Shown in pieces: positions 5,742-10,789 of a stretch of DNA of 10,789 nucleotides. The position numbers and the translations under genes are program-made. The stretch's first letter is position 1; each line of letters begins with the position of its first letter. The stretch covers positions 1 to 10,789 of the forward strand of contig CABTZA010000053.1 of the NCBI GenBank assembly GCA_902489225.1. Reading direction: 5' to 3'. This DNA comes from an uncultured Collinsella sp. (GTDB lineage: Bacteria; Actinomycetota; Coriobacteriia; Coriobacteriales; Coriobacteriaceae). The notes under the pieces were generated by a model. It saw only the letters and a program-made list of their open reading frames with translations, ran no database searches and had not been told where the DNA came from.

Positions 5742-6488
5742 CTAGGCACACGATTCCAGCGCTCCGCTAAACAGCTTCACCATCTGCACGCGCGTGCCGG
5801 CGCCGTCCGTACGACGAGCAACCTCCACGTTATCGACGAGCATACGCATAAGCTTGATGCCACGACCGCGTTCCTCGGATGCGACCGGTTCGCTCGTTTC
5901 ATCGATAGAATAGCCGGCACCTCGATCAAGCACCTCAACCACAACGCGATCGCCATAGGCCTGAACCGTCAGGACGCACCCGATACCGCCCGCATGGTCA
6001 TAGGCATTACCCAGCGCCTCCCCCGACGCCAATGCGACATCGTAGCGCTCGTCACGGCGCAACGGAAGCGATTCAAGGAGTTCGGCGATGCGATGTCGGT
6101 AGTATGGAAGATTCTCGATACCCTGACGGACCTCGACGCTCTTACTCCAGCGAGGCAGCTCCCCCACCGGAATGGCGGGAATAGACTCCCGTGCCGGCCC
6201 CGCGACATGAAGGATATCGACAAGACGAGCAATCTCCAAAAAGCGAACAACTTCACCTGATGCATTGACGAGCGAAAGCAGGCCTTCTCGCCTCATGAGC
6301 TCACGAGCGCGCGTAAGCAGGAATGCCAAGCCCGTCGAATCGATAAAGCTAACAGCCTGACAGTTGATGACAACACGACGCACGCCGCGGCCAATCAAAG
6401 CATCCAACCGCCGACGCAGCGCAGGCACCGTGGCGATGTCGATATCGCCTGGTGGCGTCAAAACCGCTATGTCATTCCACTCATTCAT
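5742..6488 (-). CDS. STAS domain fused to HATPase_c anti-sigma-type kinase
   Basis: This 248-residue protein joins two partner-switching modules that are usually separate. Residues 1-97 are a STAS domain (SpoIIAA/RsbV type), with the phosphorylatable serine predicted at S51 in FIDSTGLAFLL. After a linker, residues 130-240 form a GHKL ATPase of the RsbW/SpoIIAB type: N box GEALGNAYDHA (E157, N161), G1 box DRGAGY (D188, G190, G192) and G2 box ERGRGIKLM (206-214). By family, the kinase would phosphorylate a STAS serine and bind an output protein, and the upstream SpoIIE-type phosphatase would reverse this. ATG 6488 is chosen because the first STAS strand follows directly; an in-frame TTG at 6506 would add six residues, and the ribosome site is weak for both. 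The gene follows the phosphatase by 78 bases and probably shares its message. No sigma factor is nearby. Confidence 0.9.
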   Translation of the reverse strand: MNEWNDIAVLTPPGDIDIATVPALRRRLDALIGRGVRRVVINCQAVSFIDSTGLAFLLTRARELMRREGLLSLVNASGEVVRFLEIARLVDILHVAGPARESIPAIPVGELPRWSKSVEVRQGIENLPYYRHRIAELLESLPLRRDERYDVALASGEALGNAYDHAGGIGCVLTVQAYGDRVVVEVLDRGAGYSIDETSEPVASEERGRGIKLMRMLVDNVEVARRTDGAGTRVQMVKLFSGALESCA

Positions 6489-6566
6489 ACGACCATGGTT
6501 CCCCAAAAAAGCCCACTCAATGCATTCGTTTCCCCAACCGTACGGATTTAGCCCGCCCAGCGTCGT

Positions 6567-8912
6567 CTATGAACGACCCCGTAAAAACTCAAGGGACACC
6601 AATGCAATGTCATCGTCCAGCGCCGATTCGGTAAATCGGTCAAGCTCGCCCAAGACCTTGCCGCAAATGCCCGACACGCCCTCCCCCGAAACAGAAAGCA
6701 GAAGATCGCGCAAACGCTGCTCGCCAAAGAACGCTCCGGTGCGGTCGCGGGCCTCAATCGTTCCATCCGTATACATGAAGAGCATGTCGCCAGGAGCGAA
6801 CGTAAACACGCCTGTCTCGTACACCATGCTCTCAAAGGCACCGATTACGCCCGATTGGCATCCAAGCAGCTCGACCTCTCCCCCACGGGCCTCGCCACCA
6901 CCCAGCGGCATCGACTCTGGCCTGATGACCATGGTCGGAGGATGGCCCGCCGAACAATACGTTGCGCGTCCGGCTTTAAGGTCAATCTTGGCGATAAAGG
7001 CCGTCACGAACGTCTCGACCCTCGAGAAGCCCATGAGCATGCTGTTAAGGGAGCGTGCCATGCGGGCCGGTCCAGCGCCCTCCCAGGCATATGCCGTCAG
7101 GGCCGTCTTGACGAACGCAGACATCGATGCGGCCTCAATGCCTTTGCCAGACACATCACCCAGAATCATGACGGCGCAGTCGTCGGGAAGACGGATGAGC
7201 GTATAGAAATCGCCGCCGACCAACGCCGAGTTCGTGGCCGACAGGTACACCGAATCGGTTGCGATACCCGGAACATCCCCCAGGGAATTTCTCATGCCGA
7301 TCTGAAGGGTCTGAGCAATATGGCGCTCCTCGCGCTTTTGAGATTCGCCCTCGTAGATCAGTTCAAAGTCATGCGCTAAGTGCACCAAGTAGTCATATTC
7401 AAGGTCATCAATCGACTCTTGGCTACCATCACGAAGCAGCAGCGCGCGCGTCGTCGGACTCTTCGCAACAGAAGCAGGAACAATCGCGTCGTTACTGTGC
7501 TTGCCATCACCCTCAGAGCGCGGGCGCCCCGCCTCGATGCCGGAGTCGACGTAGAGACCTTGACAAGGCAGACCATGCGCCCTAAGCCAGCCTCCCATAG
7601 GCATCGATTCGTCAACGCGAGTTATACGGACGTGTTTAAGGTCCTCGGCACTCGTGCCGCCCAAAACAGATGCCTCAAAGCCATCAGGTCCAGCCCCCAG
7701 ACGTGCCGCCGGCGCCGTCGTGGAAAAGAAAAGCTTCTCAGGGTCGTCCGGCAAGGCAACGCGACTGCCGCCTTCAAAATCTATGACGTAGGAATCCAGA
7801 CTGGCGTCATACTCAACAGGGCAAAAATGGCAGTTAAGCATATTGCAGATCTCGGACGATACCGCCTGGGTAGCCGCGGCAGAATCGTCTAGAAAGGTAA
7901 ACAACTCATCACGCAAGACATTGAGCGAGCGGCCAAGCTCGGCCGTGCGACGGGAGCGAAGGCTCGATGCCATACCGACCAGCTGGATAGACAGGTAATC
8001 GCAAATGACCTCGAGCACATTAACGTCATAGGCGAGCGGTGCCTGAGGGCGTTTCCAACCAACTTCCAGCACGCCAAGGATCTGCGTACCGTAAAAAACG
8101 GGAAGACAGATCTCGCTGCGGTACGGAGGCATATCCTGCATGCGCAACAGGTGCTTAGAACGATTGTCCAAGTCCATGAACATACCGGAGGCGGCCTTAT
8201 CACCCTCAAGGTCCTGTTGAATCGATAAGCGACAGGCACGCGACTCACGAAGAACATACGTCGGAATGCCAGCGCCATACGGCAAAAACTCAGGCAGGTA
8301 GCTGTCGTACAGCTCCTTGGAAACACCGCGAAGTTTAAAACCGCCACTCTCAGAAAAATAGATAGCAGCACCCGAAGCATCGAGCGTTCCTACAAGCTGG
8401 TTCAAAACGGTATCAAGTAGGCTGGGCAGCTCATCGGAGCCCACGGTACTCATAATGACCGAGAGCGTGCCAGAGAGGCGCTTGTTAGCCACTCTAAGCT
8501 CCGAAAGAGCACGCTTGAGCTGACGGTCGTGCGAATACTGTTCTTCGATGCTATGGAGCGCCACCAGGACACGTGGCGCGCGGCGCCCAAAGATGCGTGG
8601 AGGCGTTACGGAGCCCGCACGAACCAAGACGGGGATAAAGGAGCCGTCACTCAGCTTGAGCATCAGTTCGTTCTCGGAGCCATCAGTTTCAAATGGCAGA
8701 CGATGTTCCGTCGCACGTTCAAAAGCGGACGAGTACAGGACGTCTTTAACATCTCCACCAATGACGTCGGCGCGTTCCTCGCACATCAAACCAACTAAGC
8801 GATTATTCACATGCAGAATGGTTCCGTCGAGCTCGCAGATGATGACAGCATCGCTCGTGATCTCGACTAGTTGGGCAACGTCTGCCCACTCGTTGCGTTC
8901 AAGCGTTTCCAT
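6567..8912 (-). CDS. PAS-GAF sensor phosphatase of the SpoIIE/RsbU (PP2C) class
   Basis: This 781-residue soluble serine phosphatase probably dephosphorylates the STAS domain encoded by the next gene. Residues 6-115 or so form a PAS domain (SDAVIICELDGTILHVNNRLVGL), 155-315 a GAF domain ending LPVFYGTQILGVLEVGW, and 320-525 a less conserved region that may be a second, degenerate GAF. From about 535 onward it is a PP2C-like domain with metal-binding acidic residues in GGDFY (D568), GDVSGKG (D586), YTDGT (D716) and DDDIAL (766-768). There are no membrane segments, so the ligand or redox signal is presumably cytoplasmic. ATG 8912 is preferred over the in-frame GTG 8924 because GGTGGGG lies six bases before it. 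The start is only 31 bases from a tRNA-Leu terminator, leaving little room for a separate promoter. Confidence 0.93.
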   Translation of the reverse strand: METLERNEWADVAQLVEITSDAVIICELDGTILHVNNRLVGLMCEERADVIGGDVKDVLYSSAFERATEHRLPFETDGSENELMLKLSDGSFIPVLVRAGSVTPPRIFGRRAPRVLVALHSIEEQYSHDRQLKRALSELRVANKRLSGTLSVIMSTVGSDELPSLLDTVLNQLVGTLDASGAAIYFSESGGFKLRGVSKELYDSYLPEFLPYGAGIPTYVLRESRACRLSIQQDLEGDKAASGMFMDLDNRSKHLLRMQDMPPYRSEICLPVFYGTQILGVLEVGWKRPQAPLAYDVNVLEVICDYLSIQLVGMASSLRSRRTAELGRSLNVLRDELFTFLDDSAAATQAVSSEICNMLNCHFCPVEYDASLDSYVIDFEGGSRVALPDDPEKLFFSTTAPAARLGAGPDGFEASVLGGTSAEDLKHVRITRVDESMPMGGWLRAHGLPCQGLYVDSGIEAGRPRSEGDGKHSNDAIVPASVAKSPTTRALLLRDGSQESIDDLEYDYLVHLAHDFELIYEGESQKREERHIAQTLQIGMRNSLGDVPGIATDSVYLSATNSALVGGDFYTLIRLPDDCAVMILGDVSGKGIEAASMSAFVKTALTAYAWEGAGPARMARSLNSMLMGFSRVETFVTAFIAKIDLKAGRATYCSAGHPPTMVIRPESMPLGGGEARGGEVELLGCQSGVIGAFESMVYETGVFTFAPGDMLFMYTDGTIEARDRTGAFFGEQRLRDLLLSVSGEGVSGICGKVLGELDRFTESALDDDIALVSLEFLRGRS

Positions 8913-8938
8913 CGTGGACCCCACCGTCTATCGGTAAC

Positions 8939-8960
8939 AAAAAAGCCTCCGAAGAGGCTT
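8939..8960 (-). terminator. Intrinsic terminator of tRNA-Leu
   Basis: AAGCCTC (8943-8949) and GAGGCTT (8954-8960) form a 7-bp stem with loop CGAA (TTCG on the transcribed RNA), followed on the minus strand by six T. It stands between tRNA-Leu and the phosphatase gene and could act as an attenuator for the latter. Confidence 0.88.
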
Positions 8961-8971
8961 CTCAAATGCGA

Positions 8972-9061
8972 TGGTGTCGGAGGCGGGACTTGAACCCGCA
9001 TGACCAAAAAGCGGTCACTAGCACCTCAAGCTAGCGCGTCTGCCAATTCCGCCACTCCGAC
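8972..9061 (-). tRNA. tRNA-Leu (anticodon GAG)
   Basis: A class II tRNA of 90 nt including the encoded CCA (TGG at 8972-8974 in plus orientation). The acceptor stem GTCGGAG pairs with CTCCGAC. The anticodon stem CTAGC/GCTAG encloses TTGAGGT, giving GAG (9025-9027) for leucine CTC/CTT codons. The long variable arm TGACCGCTTTTTGGTCA forms a hairpin. The T arm is GGGTTCAAGTCCC. Confidence 0.95.
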
Positions 9062-9118
9062 ATGCTATGTTGTTGATTCACGGTTCGTTTTGTTGGACCC
9101 GCGCGTTCAACGAGGAAG

Positions 9119-9167
9119 ATAATAACCTATGATTCGAGAACTGTGCAAGCACTTTTTTCAAAAAAGT
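9119..9167 (-). promoter_or_regulatory. Promoter of tRNA-Leu with perfect A/T palindrome
   Basis: The minus strand has -35 TTGCAC (9143-9148) and -10 TATTAT (9119-9124) with an 18-base spacer. Upstream is the perfect palindrome ACTTTTTT-C-AAAAAAGT (9151-9167), the cleanest of the three copies seen at tRNA promoters here. The start near 9112 gives a leader of about 50 nt, longer than for the other two tRNA units. Confidence 0.75.
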
Positions 9168-9205
9168 TTACGAATTTGTAAATGCGCAGGTAGATCTATA
9201 TGTCC

Positions 9206-9330
9206 GGCCCCGTATCGGTGTTGCCTCCCGGCGCGTCCTCGGGCATGAGCGATATTTTGCTACGCACTTCGTGCTGCAAAATATCGCTCCCCCTGCGGAA
9301 TGCGCCGGGAGGCAACACCGATTCGGGGCC
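9206..9330 (+). repeat. Long hairpin element A (shared internal-loop family)
   Basis: A 125-base element. The outer arms 9206-9234 and 9302-9330 pair over 29 bp with one T-T mismatch (9213/9323). An internal loop of 12 + 12 bases follows: GTCCTCGGGCAT (9235-9246) opposite CCCCTGCGGAAT (9290-9301). The inner stem is 14 bp (9247-9260/9276-9289), and the tip is GCAC-ttc-GTGC (9264-9274). Element B at 9511-9642 has the same design and loop with different stem sequences. Orientation is set by the shared loop: this one reads on the plus strand. It could be a structured RNA, a DNA hairpin or a small non-autonomous mobile element. Confidence 0.85.
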
Positions 9331-9391
9331 TACGTCCACGTACTCCAGGCACCGTTCTCAAACATGTTCTGGGGGCTGATACAAATTTGTT

Positions 9392-9446
9392 GGCTCGGCT
9401 TTGCCGAGCCCTTATATAAGGAGGCCGGAGCTAAAGCTCCGGCCTC
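9392..9446. repeat. Cluster of three adjacent palindromes
   Basis: GGCTCGGC-ttt-GCCGAGCC (9392-9410) is followed by the 12-bp palindrome CCTTATATAAGG (9410-9421) and by GAGGCCGGAGC-taaa-GCTCCGGCCTC (9421-9446). All arms are perfect, and adjoining members share one base. No strong T tract follows on either strand; the second hairpin is followed on the plus strand only by ACTATCTTTCCC. They could be weak bidirectional terminators between the oppF and tRNA-Leu units. Confidence 0.75.
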
Positions 9447-9510
9447 ACTATCTTTCCCATTAGATTAAGTGAGCGATCAGGGAATCGCACACCCCTGCCG
9501 AGTTACCGCA

Positions 9511-9642
9511 GGGCCCGTGCTGGACTTAGTTTTCAGAACATTCCGCAGACCAGGAAACCCCCTTATCCGCAGCTCCGAAGGAGCAGGATAAGGGGGTTTC
9601 CATGGTCGAGGACGTTCTGAAAACTAAGTCCAGCACGGGCCC
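9511..9642 (-). repeat. Long hairpin element B (shared internal-loop family)
   Basis: A 132-base element. The outer arms 9511-9539 and 9614-9642 pair perfectly over 29 bp. Read on the minus strand, the internal loop is GTCCTCGACCAT (9613-9602) opposite TGGTCTGCGGAAT (9552-9540). The inner stem pairs 9553-9568 with 9586-9601 (16 bp, perfect), and can be extended by 9548-9552 with 9603-9607 across a 1-nt bulge. The tip is GCTCC-ttc-GGAGC (minus strand). It starts 16 bases after the oppF stop and may also serve as that message's 3' structure, although no T tract follows. Confidence 0.85.
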
Positions 9643-9658
9643 GGACGAAAACAACCGA

Positions 9659-10687
9659 CTACAGGTCGATGTGCGATTCCTTGATTGGGAACGGCTCCGC
9701 GAAGTGGCAGGCGCAGCAGTGACCCGGTGCGACTTCCTTAAACTCGGGAAGCTTCTCGGAGCAGATACCCTGCGCGATCGGGCAGCGCGTGTGGAAACGG
9801 CAGCCGGTCGGCGGATCCAGCGGTGACGGCGGATCGCCGGCGAGGATGATGCGCTTACGGGTCTTCTGGATATCCGGATCGGGAACCGGCACGGCAGACA
9901 GCAGCGACTGCGTGTACGGATGGTGAGGCTCGCTATAGAGCGTCTTCCAGTCCGAAACCTCAACCATCTTACCCAGATACATAACGGCAACGCGATCGGA
10001 AATGTGCTGCACGACGGACAGGTCGTGAGCGATAAACAGATACGCGGTACCGAACTTGTCCTGAAGTTCCTTGAGCAGGTTCAGAACCTGGGCCTGAATG
10101 GAAACATCCAGAGCGGAGACCGGCTCGTCGCAGATGATCAGCTTGGGCTTCAGCGCAAAAGCGCGGGCGATACCGACACGCTGACGCTGACCGCCGGAGA
10201 ACTCATGAGGATAACGGTTGATGTGCTCGGGGTTCAGTCCGACAACGTCGAGAAGCTCGCGGACGCGCTCAATGCGTTCCTCCTTGGTGCCCACGCCGTG
10301 AATGGTCATGGGCTCGGAGACGATCTCACCGATGGTCATACGAGGGTTGAGCGAAGCATAAGGATCTTGGAAGATAAACTGCATCTCGCGACGCATGTCC
10401 TTGATCTCATGCTTGCTCATCTCGGCAACATCTTTACCCTGGAAGAACACCTTACCGGCGGTCGGCTTGGTCAGGCGCATGATAGTACGGCCCGTGGTGG
10501 ACTTACCGCAACCAGACTCGCCAACCAGACCGAAGGTCTCGCCAGGATAAATCTCAAAAGAGATGTCATTTACAGCAGAGACGACACGCTTGGAGAAGCG
10601 CTTGGCGAACATGCCGGACTCAGCGGGGAACTCCTTAGAGAGGTGCTCGACCTTCAGCAGCGGAGTACGCTCGTTGGTATCTGCCAT
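9659..10687 (-). CDS. oppF: Oligopeptide/dipeptide ABC transporter, ATP-binding protein (OppF/DppF family)
   Basis: This 342-residue ATPase is one of the two nucleotide-binding subunits that drive peptide import through an OppBC/DppBC-type membrane channel. Motifs in order: Walker A GESGCGKST (56-64), Q-loop Q107 in FIFQDPY, signature SGGQRQR (164-170), Walker B LIICDE (183-188), D-loop SALD (191-194) and H-switch H221. The C-terminal oligopeptide-transporter domain (about 255-330) has the typical HPYTQSLLSAVP and a cysteine-rich tail (C296, C302, C309, C324, C325, C327). ATG 10687 is chosen because it shares one base with the stop of the preceding gene (TAATG) and has GGGAGG upstream; the frame extends further but overlaps that gene's coding sequence. 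Which peptide system it serves (Opp or Dpp) cannot be told from sequence alone. Confidence 0.93.
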   Translation of the reverse strand: MADTNERTPLLKVEHLSKEFPAESGMFAKRFSKRVVSAVNDISFEIYPGETFGLVGESGCGKSTTGRTIMRLTKPTAGKVFFQGKDVAEMSKHEIKDMRREMQFIFQDPYASLNPRMTIGEIVSEPMTIHGVGTKEERIERVRELLDVVGLNPEHINRYPHEFSGGQRQRVGIARAFALKPKLIICDEPVSALDVSIQAQVLNLLKELQDKFGTAYLFIAHDLSVVQHISDRVAVMYLGKMVEVSDWKTLYSEPHHPYTQSLLSAVPVPDPDIQKTRKRIILAGDPPSPLDPPTGCRFHTRCPIAQGICSEKLPEFKEVAPGHCCACHFAEPFPIKESHIDL

Positions 10688-10789
10688 TACGCCTCGCCTC
10701 CCTTCTTGGCATCCTTGCGCGTACGGGACGTCACAGGAGCGTTCTTGAGGAACTCGGGGTCGCCAGCGTAGTGGCACGCAGAATAGTGA
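10687..10789 (-). CDS. OppD/DppD-like peptide ABC transporter ATPase, C-terminal end only
   Basis: Only the last 33 codons and the TAA stop (10689-10687) are in the window; the 5' part lies beyond the right edge. The tail reads HYSACHYAGDPEF and ends KKGGEA. The HxxACH pattern near the C-terminus is usual for OppD/DppD ATPases, which precede OppF in peptide transporter operons. The stop overlaps the oppF start by one base, so the two are translationally coupled and made in equal amounts. The identification rests mainly on context and the short tail motif. Confidence 0.8.
   Translation of the reverse strand, partial: HYSACHYAGDPEFLKNAPVTSRTRKDAKKGGEA

Larger units (their letters stand above)
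9168..9658. other. Gene-free region filled with palindromes
   Basis: Nearly 500 bases between the tRNA-Leu promoter and the oppF stop hold no credible gene. Two giant hairpin elements (9206-9330 and 9511-9642) bracket a cluster of three smaller palindromes (9392-9446); the inverted repeats occupy more than half of the region. Small palindromes AACATGTT (9361-9368) and ACAAATTTGT (9381-9390) are also present. Confidence 0.8.

Noticed and set aside
6486..6496. Three-codon frame (ATG GTC GTA TGA) overlapping the STAS-kinase start
   Set aside because: It sits suggestively after GGGG and its stop overlaps the ATG, but a frame this short arises easily by chance and no family precedent supports it.
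9151..9167. ACTTTTTTCAAAAAAGT taken as a terminator
   Set aside because: Pure A/T stem with no GC helix, and its constant position beside tRNA -35 boxes fits a promoter element instead.
9271..9468. 65-codon plus-strand frame across the palindrome region
   Set aside because: It starts inside the tip of hairpin element A, crosses several inverted repeats and has no ribosome site or recognisable motif.
9206..9642. Integron attC sites, a CRISPR array or a retron RNA
   Set aside because: The hairpins lack the conserved outer R boxes of attC, there are no regularly spaced direct repeats, and no integrase, cas or reverse transcriptase gene is in the window.

Overview
All recognisable genes in this 10.8 kb window lie on the minus strand, so they are transcribed from right to left. 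The gene set suggests an anaerobic, high-GC Gram-positive bacterium, probably a coriobacterium of the Collinsella/Olsenella type. It includes a class III (oxygen-sensitive) ribonucleotide reductase, a GH13 alpha-glucosidase, an Opp/Dpp peptide importer and a SpoIIE/STAS/anti-sigma-kinase signalling pair. The genus is inferred from gene content and base composition; there is no rRNA or other marker gene to fix it.

Layout in transcription order, right to left. At the right edge is the last part of an OppD/DppD-like ATPase gene, whose stop overlaps the start of a complete oppF/dppF-like ATPase gene (10687-9659). A gene-free stretch (9658-9168) follows. It holds two very long hairpin elements (9511-9642 and 9206-9330) and, between them, a run of three smaller palindromes. 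Next is a promoter with tRNA-Leu(GAG) and its terminator. A two-gene module comes directly after: a PAS-GAF-PP2C phosphatase of the SpoIIE class (8912-6567) and a STAS domain fused to a HATPase_c kinase (6488-5742). A tRNA cluster Gly(GCC)-Cys(GCA)-Gly(GCC) follows, with hairpin terminators between its members, and then a degenerate duplication of a tRNA 3' end plus its terminator. The alpha-glucosidase gene (4968-3235) comes next, then tRNA-Gly(GCC)-tRNA-Val(GAC) with a terminator. Last is a gene-free control region with two NrdR-box-like operators over a promoter, leading through a leader of about 220 nt into nrdD (2337-115).

How the parts work together. nrdD makes dNTPs without oxygen and appears to be under NrdR control. 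The phosphatase and the STAS-kinase fusion look like a self-contained partner-switching circuit, with the phosphatase as sensor and the fusion protein as antagonist plus kinase; its output factor is not in the window. OppDF powers peptide uptake and the glucosidase cleaves short alpha-glucans. The three tRNA transcription units share one promoter design: an A/T-rich palindrome abutting a TTGC-type -35.

The most unusual signal is the pair of hairpin elements at 9206-9330 and 9511-9642. Both have an outer stem of exactly 29 bp, a small internal loop with nearly the same sequence (GTCCTCGnnCAT facing CTGCGGAAT), an inner stem and a TTC-capped tip, yet their stem sequences are unrelated. The two are in opposite orientation. 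Conserved loops with freely varying but perfectly paired stems suggest a recognised RNA or DNA structure that I cannot assign to a named family.
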